Of a stretch of 64,000 nt of DNA, positions 38,665-49,053 are shown one piece after another. The notes under the pieces are model-generated. The model had not been told where the DNA came from and ran no database searches. It saw only the letters and a program-made list of their open reading frames with translations. The stretch comes from an uncultured Bacteroidales bacterium (GTDB taxonomy: Bacteria > Bacteroidota > Bacteroidia > Bacteroidales > F082). Every line of letters starts with the position of its first letter. The stretch's first letter is position 1. The stretch is from NCBI GenBank assembly GCA_947305795.1, contig CAMZEK010000006.1:1-64000 (forward strand), written 5' to 3'. A program made the translations under genes and the position numbers.

Positions 38665-40512
38665 ATGCGACAGAATAGTAACAATTTGACAACGAGAAAG
38701 TTTCTCATCATTGGCGTTTTCGTTGCCGTAGGCGTGGCGTTTTTGGCTAAGTTGTTTTGGTTGCAAGTAATCGACAAAAAATATGTAGCGATGGCCGACA
38801 ACAACGCACTTCGTTACGTAACACAATATCCTGCTCGAGGCAAGGTGTATGATCGCAACGGCCAACTTTTGGTGTTCAACGAAGCTGTTTATGATCTGAT
38901 GGTGGTGCCCAGGCAAGCTTGTAAGGTTGACACTTTACATCCCTTCGACACGGTAGAATTTTGTCGTCTGCTGAAAATCTCAAAGGAATCGTACATCGAG
39001 CGGATGAAGAAAGCACGGAAAGAGTCGTATATGAAACCAACGCCCTTCGTGACGCAGGTCTCCAAAGAGGATTATGCGCATGTGGCGGAGGTGTTATATC
39101 GCTATCCAGGTTTTTATTTTCAGACGCGTACCGTGCGACATTATCCCCAAGCTATTGCTGCGCATACATTAGGTGATATCGGCGAAGTGAGTCCGAACGA
39201 ACTGGAAAAAGACGACTATTACAAGCAAGGAGACTATATTGGCAAGTCCGGTATCGAGCGTTCCTATGAAAAGGAACTGCGCGGCAAAAAAGGCTTGAAA
39301 GTGGTGATGGTTGACGTACACAATCGCGAAATGGGTAGTTTCATGGACGGTGAACTCGATCGCGACCCCGTGGCTGGAAAAGATATCTATCTCGGTTTGG
39401 ATGCCGAATTGCAGGCTTATGGCGAGCTGCTTATGGTGGGCAAAATCGGCTCCATCGTAGCCATTGAACCAAAAACAGGACAAATCTTGGCATTTGTCTC
39501 CAGTCCCACCTATGATCCTAATCTACTGGTAGGTCGTGAGCGTGGAGCCCATTACAAAGAATTGCAGCAAGACCCGATGAAACCTCTTATCAACCGTGCT
39601 ATCAGTGGTACGTATCCGCCAGGTTCCACGTTCAAGAGCGTCATCGGTATGATTGCCATGCAAAGTGGTAGCATTACACCACAAACCGTTTTTCATTGCA
39701 ATGGCCCTGGGTCACTGCCTATCAAATGCACCCACCACCACGGTAGTTCTCCCGATTTTGCCAATGCTATCATGAATTCCTGTAATCCTTATTTTTACGA
39801 ATCTTTCAAAGCCACCATTAACAATCCCAAGTTTGGCGGTGTGAAGAAAGGCTACGAGTATTGGAAGGACATGACTTATAAGTTGGGGCTTGGCCATACC
39901 TTTGGCACCGACATCCCTTACGAGCGTCCGGGTAACATTCCCTCTCGCGAGTATTATGACAAAATGTATAAAGATCAATGGAATGCAGTGACCATCAGAT
40001 CATTAGGTATCGGTCAAGGTGAAGTTTTGGTGACGCCCTTGCAATTGGCCAACATCGCTGCTTTGATTGCCAACGAAGGCTATTATTACCCGCCCCACCT
40101 CATCAAATGTTTTGGCGACTCAACGGCCATCCCCGAAGTGATGACGACCAAAGTCAACTCAGGCATCGAACAACGTCATGTCAAGGTGATGAAAGACGGT
40201 TTACGCACCGTGTTTAGCGGACCGGCAGGTACGGCACGGCGATACGAGATGAAAGACATCCCGCAATGTGGCAAAACTGGAACCGCGCAAAACCCGCATG
40301 GTAATTATCACTCCAACTTCATAGCGTTTGCCCCAGCTGACAACCCTAAAATTGCCCTAGCTGTCATTATCGAAAACGGCGGTTATGGTGCCACTTGGGC
40401 AGCGCCTATCGCCAGCTTGATGATAGAGAAATACATCCGTGGCTATAGCGTGCGTGAGGATTTGGAAAAACGTATGATGGAAGGACGAATCACATATAAG
40501 AACGAGAGATGA
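38665..40512 (+). CDS. mrdA: Penicillin-binding protein 2 (elongasome transpeptidase)
   Basis: A 615-residue class B PBP that cross-links peptidoglycan during cell elongation. One N-terminal membrane helix (FLIIGVFVAVGVAFLAKLFWLQVI), a dimerisation domain (ARGKVYDRNGQLLVFN near 55), and the transpeptidase domain with SxxK (PPGSTFKS near 317-322), an SCN-type motif in MNSCNP and KTG (CGKTGTAQ near 535). Typical of PBP2. Its stop overlaps the rodA start (ATGA), fitting the usual PBP2-RodA pair. Confidence 0.95.
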   Translation: MRQNSNNLTTRKFLIIGVFVAVGVAFLAKLFWLQVIDKKYVAMADNNALRYVTQYPARGKVYDRNGQLLVFNEAVYDLMVVPRQACKVDTLHPFDTVEFCRLLKISKESYIERMKKARKESYMKPTPFVTQVSKEDYAHVAEVLYRYPGFYFQTRTVRHYPQAIAAHTLGDIGEVSPNELEKDDYYKQGDYIGKSGIERSYEKELRGKKGLKVVMVDVHNREMGSFMDGELDRDPVAGKDIYLGLDAELQAYGELLMVGKIGSIVAIEPKTGQILAFVSSPTYDPNLLVGRERGAHYKELQQDPMKPLINRAISGTYPPGSTFKSVIGMIAMQSGSITPQTVFHCNGPGSLPIKCTHHHGSSPDFANAIMNSCNPYFYESFKATINNPKFGGVKKGYEYWKDMTYKLGLGHTFGTDIPYERPGNIPSREYYDKMYKDQWNAVTIRSLGIGQGEVLVTPLQLANIAALIANEGYYYPPHLIKCFGDSTAIPEVMTTKVNSGIEQRHVKVMKDGLRTVFSGPAGTARRYEMKDIPQCGKTGTAQNPHGNYHSNFIAFAPADNPKIALAVIIENGGYGATWAAPIASLMIEKYIRGYSVREDLEKRMMEGRITYKNER

Positions 40513-41789
40513 TCAACGAAAACGACAATAGGAATAAAATCATTGGGAAAATAGATTGGGTTACGGTGCTGATTTACTTTGCTTTGGCCATTATTGGATG
40601 GTTCAGTATTTTTTCGGCCAAATATAATGAATTACATCCCAGCATTTTCGATTTCTCGATGGAATACGGCAAACAGCTGATTTGGATTGGTGCGGCAGTG
40701 TTTATCGGCTTTGTCATTCTGCTCATCGATGCCAAGTTCTTCAACGCCTTTTCGCTGTGGATTTATATTGCCGTTTTGATAGCATTGTTTGCGGTGTTGG
40801 TATATGGCAAGGCAACCAATGGTGCCACATCTTGGATTAACTTTGGCCCTATAAAGTTCCAACCATCTGAATTTGCAAAAATGGCTACGGCCTTGGCTTT
40901 GGCGGGCTACCTCGACCGTCTTGGCGTGGATTTAAAAAAACGCAGAGATCGCCTCGTTTCCTATGCCCTTATCCTCATCCCCATGGTTCTTGTGTTGATG
41001 CAAAACGACACGGGATCGGCCATCGTTTTTGTTTCGTTCATTTTTGTGCTCTATCGGGAAGGGATGCCTGGAGCGGGGTTCTTGATGCTGTGCGGCGTGA
41101 CGGCAGTATTGTTTTTCATTCTGACACTGCTTTGGGGACAAAAAACCATGTTCATTATCCTTGGAGTATTGTTTGTCTTGGCTTTGGCTTTTTTCTTTCT
41201 GACCAGAAAGCGTGGCTTTATCCCGATGATTGCTGTTTTTGTCTTCATGTTCGGCTTCGTTTTTTCGGTCGATTACGCTTTCAACAACGTCCTTCAGGAC
41301 CATCAGCGTTCGCGAATTGAGGTGCTTCTTGGTATGAAAGACGACCCCAAAGGTGACGGTTACAACGTACACCAGTCGAAAATCGCCATCGGCTCAGGCG
41401 GCTTGACGGGGAAGGGCTTTCTACAAGGCACCCAGACCAAATACGACTTTGTTCCCGAGCAGCACACTGACTTCATTTTCTGTACGATAGGAGAGGAGGG
41501 TGGTTTCATGGGTACAGCGGTTGTGGTGCTGCTTTATGTGGCTTTGCTTGTGCGGCTTATCGTGTTGGCCGAGCGTCAGCGATCTACTTTCAGTCGTGTC
41601 TATGGTTATGGCATTGCTGGAATACTGTTTGTACACGTTGCTATCAATATCGGCATGACCATCGGCTTGATGCCTGTCATTGGTATCCCATTGCCATTCT
41701 TGAGTTATGGTGGGTCAAGCATGTTGGCCTTCACCATTATGTTGGCCATCTTCGTCAAACAGGATGCCAATCGGTTGAATATTCTTTGA
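40509..41789 (+). CDS. rodA: Rod shape-determining protein RodA (SEDS glycosyltransferase)
   Basis: A 426-residue SEDS-family polymerase that builds glycan strands from lipid II with PBP2. About ten membrane helices, with family motifs GATSWINFGPIKFQPSEFAK near 99-118 and the late GLMPVIGIPLPFLSYGGSSML near 386-406. Slightly longer than E. coli RodA (370) because of an insertion in the middle (FFILTLLWGQKTMFIILGV), usual in Bacteroidetes. Coupled to mrdA by a 4-base overlap. Confidence 0.95.
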   Translation: MINENDNRNKIIGKIDWVTVLIYFALAIIGWFSIFSAKYNELHPSIFDFSMEYGKQLIWIGAAVFIGFVILLIDAKFFNAFSLWIYIAVLIALFAVLVYGKATNGATSWINFGPIKFQPSEFAKMATALALAGYLDRLGVDLKKRRDRLVSYALILIPMVLVLMQNDTGSAIVFVSFIFVLYREGMPGAGFLMLCGVTAVLFFILTLLWGQKTMFIILGVLFVLALAFFFLTRKRGFIPMIAVFVFMFGFVFSVDYAFNNVLQDHQRSRIEVLLGMKDDPKGDGYNVHQSKIAIGSGGLTGKGFLQGTQTKYDFVPEQHTDFIFCTIGEEGGFMGTAVVVLLYVALLVRLIVLAERQRSTFSRVYGYGIAGILFVHVAINIGMTIGLMPVIGIPLPFLSYGGSSMLAFTIMLAIFVKQDANRLNIL

Positions 41790-41834
41790 TTCCAAAAAAT
41801 GCGGATTGTTTTGACGGTTTTGAAAATATTCTGT

Positions 41835-41842
41835 TATTTTTG
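41835..41842 (+). promoter_or_regulatory. -7 box (TATTTTTG) of mltD
   Basis: TATTTTTG ends 34 bases before ATG 41877. Confidence 0.65.
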
Positions 41843-41876
41843 CCGTTTATTTTAAACAGATAACCCCTTTGTTTTT

Positions 41877-43406
41877 ATGAAAAGAACGTACCTTATATTA
41901 ATGCTATGGTTGCCTTTGTCGCACCTTTTCGCTCAGACAGTCGACACTTTGAATACCGTCAATGATAGCATTGACATGGAATATGACGAACAGGAAATCA
42001 AGGACTTGAACTCGGGAAAAGCTGTAGTGGAAGAGTCGACGGTGATAGAAATGTTGGAGGCGGTGAGTAGCATTACCTATTTCAAAGACATTTATCTTGA
42101 CATCGATTCGGCGGTGATGAACGTGTACGGTTACGAACCTGACGAGATACCCGTTTTTGACGATTCCGTCTATGCGCAACGCATCGAGGCTTTGGCGCGC
42201 GAAACGACCATCCCGCTGACGTTCAACACCCATGTGAAATCGTTCATTGACCTATATGCCAACCGTCGCCGGACACAATCAAGTCGCATGTTGGGCCTTT
42301 CCCATGTTTATTTCCCTCTGTTCGAGGACTTGCTTGACAAATACAATCTGCCGCTTGAATTGAAGTATTTGGCCATGGTGGAGTCGGCGCTGAATCCCAC
42401 GGCGGGTTCGCGGGCTGGTGCCAAAGGCTTGTGGCAGTTCATGCTCGCTACGGGCAAGGATTATGGTTTGAGAGTCACCTCATTGCTCGACGAGCGTTAC
42501 GACCCAATGAAGGAAACCGTGGCGGCTTGCCAATACTTGCAAAGCTTGTATGCCCGTTACGGCGACTGGTTCCTTGTGTTGGCGGCCTATAATTCGGGTC
42601 CAGGCACGGTCAACAAGGCCATTTTGCGCGCTGGAGGCGTGAGGAACTATTGGGCAATTTGGCCTTATCTGCCCAAGGAGACGCGCGGTTATGTGCCAGC
42701 TTTCATCGCTGTGACCTATGTGATGAACTTCGCCACCGAGCACAACCTTTATCCCATCAATCCGGGCTTGCTGATGCATGGCACCGACACCGTGATGGTG
42801 CGCGACCATGTTGCCTTCGACCAAATCAGCGAGTGCGTGGGTGTCCCGATGGAGGACATCGTGTTCTTCAACCCGCAATACACTAAGCGAATTATCCCCG
42901 CCTCGTCCGACAATCCCTATGCTTTGCGCCTGCCTATGAAATATGCGCTGCGTTTTGTGCAGTTGGAGGACAGCATTTACAATTATAAGTCTACGGCAGC
43001 CATTACCCAAGAGAGAATCGTCGAGCAGGTGAAAGAGGTGAGCGACAGCTTCACGCACACGGTGAAAAAAGGCGAAAGTCTGGGCAGCATCGCGAAGAAA
43101 TACCATGTCAGTGTGTCGAATGTCAAGCAATGGAACCACCTGAGAAAAGATACGATTCACGTGGGTCAGAAATTGGTCATCTACCGTTCGGGCGCCCCTA
43201 TGGCTCAGGCTGGGAAGTCGAAATCTTCAGGGAAGTCGAGCGGTCAGACTTCGTCATCGACCGTCAAGACACACACGGTGAAAAAAGGCGAGACCCTTTC
43301 CTCGATTGGACGGAAATATGGTTGCAGTGCCAATCAAATCAAGAAATGGAACGGCCTGAAGAATAACAATATCAAGGTTGGACAAAAGCTGAAAATCAAG
43401 AAATAA
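41877..43406 (+). CDS. mltD: Membrane-bound lytic transglycosylase D-like with two LysM domains
   Basis: A 509-residue peptidoglycan lytic enzyme. The signal peptide is KRTYLILMLWLPLSHLFAQ (no lipobox, unlike E. coli MltD). The SLT domain (about 140-300) has the catalytic Glu in AMVESALNPTAGSRAGAKGLWQFM and AAYNSGPGTVNKA. Two LysM domains at about 392-435 and 465-508 begin HTVKKGESLGSIAKKY and HTVKKGETLSSIGRKY and bind glycan; a Ser/Lys linker joins them. The stop is followed by repeat hairpins. Confidence 0.93.
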   Translation: MKRTYLILMLWLPLSHLFAQTVDTLNTVNDSIDMEYDEQEIKDLNSGKAVVEESTVIEMLEAVSSITYFKDIYLDIDSAVMNVYGYEPDEIPVFDDSVYAQRIEALARETTIPLTFNTHVKSFIDLYANRRRTQSSRMLGLSHVYFPLFEDLLDKYNLPLELKYLAMVESALNPTAGSRAGAKGLWQFMLATGKDYGLRVTSLLDERYDPMKETVAACQYLQSLYARYGDWFLVLAAYNSGPGTVNKAILRAGGVRNYWAIWPYLPKETRGYVPAFIAVTYVMNFATEHNLYPINPGLLMHGTDTVMVRDHVAFDQISECVGVPMEDIVFFNPQYTKRIIPASSDNPYALRLPMKYALRFVQLEDSIYNYKSTAAITQERIVEQVKEVSDSFTHTVKKGESLGSIAKKYHVSVSNVKQWNHLRKDTIHVGQKLVIYRSGAPMAQAGKSKSSGKSSGQTSSSTVKTHTVKKGETLSSIGRKYGCSANQIKKWNGLKNNNIKVGQKLKIKK

Positions 43407-43410
43407 CCCC

Positions 43411-43456
43411 GCGTCCCAACGGGACGCAACATCCCGTAACCATAGGTCGTGACCTA
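43411..43456. repeat. Cluster of small palindromes after mltD
   Basis: GCGTCCC/GGGACGC (43411-43427, 3-base loop) is followed by a second possible pairing ACGGGA/TCCCGT and by TAGGTC/GACCTA (43443-43456). The arrangement resembles dispersed intergenic repeats that I recall from other Bacteroidetes; copy number must be checked. Confidence 0.7.
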
Positions 43457-43493
43457 CAGCAGACATATAACAAATCAACTAAACTGAACAGCT

Positions 43494-44498
43494 ATGAAAA
43501 AAACAACCCTTCTTCTCCTGACTCTTGCCCTCCTTGCGGCCTGCACCGACAAGCCGAGAACGGCGAAAAAAGACCGTTCGGCGGGTGGCACTGCCGAAAT
43601 TTTGGTCGTCACTCAAAATGTTGAACAATGGGACGGCAGAATCGGCGATTCCATCCGACACTATTTCCTTGATTACCAATACGGTTTGCCGCAGCCTGAG
43701 GCGATGAACGACTTGGCGCACATCAATGTTTCGGGCTTTTCGGACATGTTCAAGAAGCACAAGTGCATCCTTGAGGTGGAGATTAATCCCAGCTTTGAAA
43801 AAGCCAAGGCCGAGACCGCCGAAGACCTTTGGGCCGCGCCGCAACGCTATGTGAAAATCACGGCACCTGATGTCGCTTCATGGGTGGAACTGTTTGATTC
43901 TCAAAAGGAAGTGTACAAGCTTTGGTACGACAAAGTGGAACGCGAACGCATTATGAGCGTGTTCAGGCCTTCCGTTGACAACAACGTCACCAACGCTATT
44001 GCCGAGAAAATGGGGTTCACGTTGACCGTCCCGCAAGGCTTTTATATCGCCAAGAACGAGCCTGATTTCATGTGGCTTCGCAAGGAATTGGAGCGTTCGA
44101 GTGCGTGTATCCTCATTTACCAGACACCTTATCTCGACACGGCACAGTTCAGCACGAACAGCCTCGTGGCCATGCGCAATATGATGCTGCAAAAGTATAT
44201 TCCTGGCCCTTCGGAAGGCTCCTACATGAGCACCGAAACCGAGTTTGTGCCGCCTTTGGTGACTTATGTCCCTGATTTTCCAGCAGGTTATGCGATGGAA
44301 ATGCGCGGCATGTGGAATGTGGAGAATGACTACATGGGCGGCCCCTTTGTGTCGTACACTTTTGCTGACGACAGAACGGGCAAGCTCGTTACGGTGGAAG
44401 GCTACTACTACGAGCCTAACCAAAAGAAACGCAACCAATTGTTGCAATTGGAAGCGATTCTTTACAGCTTGAAATTTGTAGAACAGGAACAGGAATAA
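43494..44498 (+). CDS. DUF4837 family lipoprotein
   Basis: A 334-residue predicted lipoprotein: signal helix KKTTLLLLTLALLAAC with the lipobox cysteine at 17. The mature part (GTAEILVVTQNVEQWDGRIGDSIRHYF at its start, RGMWNVENDYMGGPFVSY later) matches DUF4837, a Bacteroidetes family of unknown function. It follows mltD by about 87 bases of repeats without a clear -7 box, so it may be read from the mltD promoter. Confidence 0.85.
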   Translation: MKKTTLLLLTLALLAACTDKPRTAKKDRSAGGTAEILVVTQNVEQWDGRIGDSIRHYFLDYQYGLPQPEAMNDLAHINVSGFSDMFKKHKCILEVEINPSFEKAKAETAEDLWAAPQRYVKITAPDVASWVELFDSQKEVYKLWYDKVERERIMSVFRPSVDNNVTNAIAEKMGFTLTVPQGFYIAKNEPDFMWLRKELERSSACILIYQTPYLDTAQFSTNSLVAMRNMMLQKYIPGPSEGSYMSTETEFVPPLVTYVPDFPAGYAMEMRGMWNVENDYMGGPFVSYTFADDRTGKLVTVEGYYYEPNQKKRNQLLQLEAILYSLKFVEQEQE

Positions 44499-46559
44499 TT
44501 ATCCCACGTTGCATCCTGGAGCGACCAAGTCGCTCGGCGTGAGCAATACGAGGCGACCATCTTTGTCCTCGGCAGAGAGAATCATGCCCTCGCTGACCAC
44601 ACCCTTCAGTTTACGTGGCTCGAAGTTGGCGATGAAGCATACTTGCTTGCCCACAAGTTTCTCAGGCTCAGTGTAATACTTGGCGATGCCACTTACGATG
44701 GTGCGTTTGTTCATGCCGTCGTCGATGAGGAACTGCAACAGCTTGTCGGCCTTCGGCACCTTTTGGCATTCGAGGACAGTACCCACGCGTACATCCACCT
44801 TCATGTAGTCGTCGAAACTGACCACGGGCTTCACGTCGGCAGGCTTCCAAGCGTTCAGTTGATTGGCTTTCTTGGTCTCTTCCAACTTTTTCAGTTGAGC
44901 TTCCACCACGCTGTCCTCCACTTTTTCGAACAGCAATTCCGGCTGACCGATGACATGGCCTTCGGTCAACAAGACGGTGTTTTCGGCATCGTCCCACATA
45001 TTGAACTTCAAGCCAATCATCTTTTGCAGTTTCTTCGCGCTGAAAGGCAGGAAAGGCTCGCTCAGAATGGCGAGATGCGCCACAATCTGCAATGATACGG
45101 CCATCACGGTCTTCACGCGATCGGGGTCGGTCTTGATTTGTTTCCAAGGCTCATTGTCAGTGAGATACTTGTTGCCAAGTCGGGCCAAGTTCATCAATTC
45201 GTTGAGAGCCTCGCGGAATTTGTAAGTTTCAATGAGTCGGCCGATTTTGGCGGGATAGGCATTCATTTCCTCGATGACGGCCTTGTCGGTATCGTTGAGG
45301 TTGCCCAAAGCGGGTACGGCACCTTCATAATACTTGTGCGTCAACACCAACGTGCGATTCACGAAGTTGCCGAAGATGGCCAAAAGTTCGTTATTGTTGT
45401 GGTCTTGGTAGTCTTTCCAGGTGAAGTTGTTGTCCTTGGTTTCAGGTGCGTTGGCAGTGAGCACATAACGTAGCACGTCTTGTTTTCCGGGGAACTCTTC
45501 GAGGTATTCGTGAAGCCATACGGCCCAGTTTCGCGAGGTCGAAATCTTGTCGTTTTCGAGGTTGAGGAACTCGTTGGCGGGCACGTTGTCGGGCATGATA
45601 TAGTCACCGTAGGCCTTCATCATGCAAGGGAAGATGATGCAGTGGAACACGATGTTGTCCTTGCCGATGAAGTGCACCAGCTTGGTCTCGGGATCTTTCC
45701 ACCACTTCTCCCAATTCTCGCCACGTTTTTCGCAAATCTCCTTGGTGTTGCTGATGTAGCCAATAGGGGCATCAAACCAGACGTACAAGACTTTACCCTC
45801 GGCACCCTCAATCGGGACGGGAACGCCCCAATCCAAGTCACGGGTGACGGCGCGGGGTTGCAAGCCACCGTCCAACCAGCTTTTCACTTGGCCGTAAACG
45901 TTGGTTTTCCATTCCTTATGGCCTTCGAGGATCCACTCGCGGAGCCAGGTTTCGTATTGGTCGAGAGGCAGATACCAGTGTTTGGTCGGCTTTTTCACCA
46001 AAGCGGCGCCGCTGAGTTGCGAATGGGGATTGATGAGTTCATCAGGACTCAAGGATGAGCCGCATTTCTCGCATTGGTCGCCGTAGGCACCGTCAGCGCC
46101 GCATTTTGGGCATGTTCCAACGATGTACCTGTCGCTCAGGAACTTATGACGTTCTGGGTCGAAGTATTGTTCTGTCTCTTTCTCGATGAACTTGCCTTCG
46201 TTGTAAAGCTTTTTGAAGAACTCTTGGGCTGTGGTGCGGTGCATTTTCGAAGAGGTTCGCGAATAAATGTCGTAACTGATACCCAGTTCCTCGAACGACT
46301 TCTTAATGATTTCATGGTAGCGGTCGACGACATCTTGAGGCGTAACACCCTCTTTTTCAGCTTTAATCGTAATTGGCACGCCGTGCTCGTCGGAACCACC
46401 GACAAACAGCACTTCCTCCCCGCGCATTCGCAGATAGCGGACGTAGGTGTCGGCGGGAATGTAGACGCCGGCCAAGTGACCGATGTGGACGGGGCCGTTT
46501 GCATAAGGCAAGGCCGTGGTTACTGTGTAACGCTTGAAAGGTTTGTTCGTTGATTCCAT
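44499..46559 (-). CDS. metG: Methionyl-tRNA synthetase
   Basis: A 686-residue class I synthetase charging initiator and elongator tRNA-Met. HIGH is intact in [17 protein letters not shown] near residue 22; the zinc-binding knuckle reads [18 protein letters not shown] near 150; the KMSKS position reads KISTS (near residue 340), as usual in the bacteroidetes-type enzyme. A C-terminal tRNA-binding (Trbp111-like) domain covers about residues 580-686 ([21 protein letters not shown]). It starts 26 bases after the topA stop, so they probably form an operon. Confidence 0.96.
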   Translation of the reverse strand: MESTNKPFKRYTVTTALPYANGPVHIGHLAGVYIPADTYVRYLRMRGEEVLFVGGSDEHGVPITIKAEKEGVTPQDVVDRYHEIIKKSFEELGISYDIYSRTSSKMHRTTAQEFFKKLYNEGKFIEKETEQYFDPERHKFLSDRYIVGTCPKCGADGAYGDQCEKCGSSLSPDELINPHSQLSGAALVKKPTKHWYLPLDQYETWLREWILEGHKEWKTNVYGQVKSWLDGGLQPRAVTRDLDWGVPVPIEGAEGKVLYVWFDAPIGYISNTKEICEKRGENWEKWWKDPETKLVHFIGKDNIVFHCIIFPCMMKAYGDYIMPDNVPANEFLNLENDKISTSRNWAVWLHEYLEEFPGKQDVLRYVLTANAPETKDNNFTWKDYQDHNNNELLAIFGNFVNRTLVLTHKYYEGAVPALGNLNDTDKAVIEEMNAYPAKIGRLIETYKFREALNELMNLARLGNKYLTDNEPWKQIKTDPDRVKTVMAVSLQIVAHLAILSEPFLPFSAKKLQKMIGLKFNMWDDAENTVLLTEGHVIGQPELLFEKVEDSVVEAQLKKLEETKKANQLNAWKPADVKPVVSFDDYMKVDVRVGTVLECQKVPKADKLLQFLIDDGMNKRTIVSGIAKYYTEPEKLVGKQVCFIANFEPRKLKGVVSEGMILSAEDKDGRLVLLTPSDLVAPGCNVG

Positions 46560-46585
46560 GATGATTAAAGTTTTAAGAGGTGTAA

Positions 46586-48907
46586 TTATTTCTTTTTTGT
46601 TGTCCGTTTTTTGGGTGCGTTGTTGGGGTCTTCAATGATGGCCATACATGCTTCGTATGAGAGCTTTGTCGGGTCGGTGGTCTTCGGGATTTTGAAGTTG
46701 CTCTTCTTGTGGGCAATGTAGGGGCCGAAGCGACCGTTCAGCACGCGTAGGTCCGGGTCTTGCTCGAAGGTGAGGATGATGTTGTTGAGGTCTTTTTCGC
46801 GCTTCTCGTTGATGATTTCCACGGCACGGTCATGTTCGATCAAGGCCGGATTGTCGGTCTTGGCCAGGCTGTAAAACTTATTGTCGTGTTTCACGTAGGG
46901 ACCGAAACGACCTACTGCCACAACGATTTCCTTGCCTTCGTATTCGCCGAGCGAACGCGGGAATTCAAACAATTTCAGCACTTCCGCCAAGGTGACATTC
47001 TCAATACTCATGTCCTTTTTCAGACCGGCAAAACGAGGCTTTTCCTCCGATTCGGTGTCGCCGATTTGTGCCACCGGACCGAAACGCCCGACTTTCACAT
47101 AGACGTTCTTGCCCGTGGCAGGGTCGGTTCCAAGGAGTTTCTCTCCGCTGAATTTGCCGGAATTTTCCGTGGTGGAGACGATTTGCTTGTGGAAATCCTT
47201 GTAGAAGTCCTTGATCATGGCGTTCCACTCGCGTTTCCCTTCTTCAATCTTGTCGAATTCCTTCTCCACATTGGCGGTGAAGTTGTAGTCGATGATGCTC
47301 TCAAAATACTGCATCAGGAATTTGTTCACCAAGACGCCGATGTCGGTGGGCAACAGCTTGCCTTTTTCGGCACCATAGTTTTCCTTTCCGGTCTTTTCCG
47401 TGATTTTGTTGTTCTTTAACGATATGATTTTGAAGGTTTTGATTTCGCCTTTCACATCGCCTTTGGTGACATATTCGCGCTTCTGGATGGTTGAAATCGT
47501 GGGTGCGTATGTGGAGGGGCGACCGATGCCGAGTTCCTCCATTTCGTGTACTAAACTGGCTTCGTTATAGCGGAAGGGCGGACGGGTAAAGCGTTGCTGG
47601 GCTTCCATTTTGTCCAACTCAAGCGCGGTGCCCACCTCGACGGTCGGCAGCAGGCTGACGGTGTCTTCCGAAGTGTCGTCGTCATAGCTTTCCATGTAGA
47701 CTTTCAGGAAGCCATCAAAGAGGATGACCTCGCCTTTGGCCACAAATTGCTTGTCGGTAGACGAAACGCTAATGTTCACGTTGGTGCGTTCAAGCTGTGC
47801 ATCAGCCATTTGCGAGGCGATGGTGCGTTTCCAAATCAGGTCGTAAAGCTTGCGCTCATCGGCGGTGCCTTTGATGTCGTGACGGTCCAAATAAGTCGGG
47901 CGAATGGCCTCGTGTGCTTCTTGTGCGCCTTTGCTCTTAGTATGGTATTGGCGCGTCTTCACGTACTCAGTACCGTAGTTTTCTGCGATTTCCTTCTTGG
48001 CCATGCCGAGGGCGAGGCTCGAAAGGTTGACCGAGTCGGTACGCATGTAAGTGATTTTTCCGGACTCGTAAAGCTGCTGGGCGATACGCATGGTGTTGGC
48101 GACCGAGAAACCGAGTTTTCTCGCGGCTTCTTGTTGTAGGGTAGAGGTCGTGAATGGCGGTGCAGGATACCTTGTAGCCGGCTTTTTCTCGATGGAATCC
48201 ACCTTGTAGGAAGCATTGACGCACGATTGCACGAACGCCTTCGTTTCTTCCTCAGTATCAAAGCGATGCGGAAGTTCGGCGGTCAGGGTGTATTCTTGTC
48301 CGTCCTTGATGAAGGTGAACAGAGCCGTGACACGGTAGTTGCTGGTCTGCACAAAATTCTTGATTTCTTCTTCGCGCTCGACGATGAGGCGCACGGCTAC
48401 CGACTGCACGCGACCTGCCGAAAGCGCGGGCTTTACTTTTTTCCACAGCAAAGGCGAAAGCTCATAACCCACAAGGCGGTCGAGGACGCGGCGCGCCTGC
48501 TGGGCGGCCACCAAACCCATGTTGATTTCGCGCGGGTGCTCTATGGCGTTCAGGATGGCCGATTTGGTGATTTCATGGAAAACGATGCGCTTGGTGTCTT
48601 TTTTCTTCAAGTCAAGGGCCTCGTAAAGATGCCACGAGATAGATTCTCCTTCGCGGTCCTCATCGGAAGCGAGCCAAACAGTCTCAGCCGCCTTTGAGAG
48701 CTTCTTCAAGTCGGCAACGATGGCCTTCTTGTCGTCCGAAATCTCGTATTCTGGCTCAAAATCATTTTCAATATTGACACTTAACGTATTCTTGTTCAAG
48801 TCGCGGACGTGTCCTTGACTTGCCTTCACCGTGTATTCCTTGCCCAAAAAACCTTCGATGGTCTTGGCCTTGGCCGGTGATTCCACGATTACTAAATTCT
48901 TTGCCAT
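46586..48907 (-). CDS. topA: DNA topoisomerase I
   Basis: A 773-residue type IA topoisomerase that relaxes negative supercoils. The Toprim domain starts [19 protein letters not shown] and has DEDREGE near 82; the active-site Tyr is in [12 protein letters not shown] near residue 286. Instead of Cys4 zinc fingers the C-terminus has repeated FGPYV-type modules ([32 protein letters not shown]) and a lysine-rich end (KKRTTKKK), the form usual in Bacteroidetes. Confidence 0.96.
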   Translation of the reverse strand: MAKNLVIVESPAKAKTIEGFLGKEYTVKASQGHVRDLNKNTLSVNIENDFEPEYEISDDKKAIVADLKKLSKAAETVWLASDEDREGESISWHLYEALDLKKKDTKRIVFHEITKSAILNAIEHPREINMGLVAAQQARRVLDRLVGYELSPLLWKKVKPALSAGRVQSVAVRLIVEREEEIKNFVQTSNYRVTALFTFIKDGQEYTLTAELPHRFDTEEETKAFVQSCVNASYKVDSIEKKPATRYPAPPFTTSTLQQEAARKLGFSVANTMRIAQQLYESGKITYMRTDSVNLSSLALGMAKKEIAENYGTEYVKTRQYHTKSKGAQEAHEAIRPTYLDRHDIKGTADERKLYDLIWKRTIASQMADAQLERTNVNISVSSTDKQFVAKGEVILFDGFLKVYMESYDDDTSEDTVSLLPTVEVGTALELDKMEAQQRFTRPPFRYNEASLVHEMEELGIGRPSTYAPTISTIQKREYVTKGDVKGEIKTFKIISLKNNKITEKTGKENYGAEKGKLLPTDIGVLVNKFLMQYFESIIDYNFTANVEKEFDKIEEGKREWNAMIKDFYKDFHKQIVSTTENSGKFSGEKLLGTDPATGKNVYVKVGRFGPVAQIGDTESEEKPRFAGLKKDMSIENVTLAEVLKLFEFPRSLGEYEGKEIVVAVGRFGPYVKHDNKFYSLAKTDNPALIEHDRAVEIINEKREKDLNNIILTFEQDPDLRVLNGRFGPYIAHKKSNFKIPKTTDPTKLSYEACMAIIEDPNNAPKKRTTKKK

Positions 48908-48957
48908 AGATTCAAATTTAATCTCGGGAAGGCAGTATCTTCCCCAATTTTCGCGTG

Positions 48958-48965
48958 CAAAATTA
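48958..48965 (-). promoter_or_regulatory. -7 box (TAATTTTG) of topA-metG
   Basis: TAATTTTG on the minus strand, 50 bases upstream of the topA ATG. Confidence 0.55.
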
Positions 48966-49033
48966 GTAGAATAAAAGCGGACAAAGGAAATTTTTTTGGA
49001 GGAAAATGCTTATTTTATTGATAAACAAAGAGA

Positions 49034-49049
49034 TAATTTTGTAATTTTG
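49034..49049 (+). promoter_or_regulatory. Tandem -7 boxes (TAATTTTG twice) of cysQ
   Basis: Two abutting TAATTTTG copies at 49034-49041 and 49042-49049. The second ends four bases before ATG 49054, predicting a leaderless start; the first predicts a leader of about eight bases. Confidence 0.6.
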
Positions 49050-49053
49050 TCGC

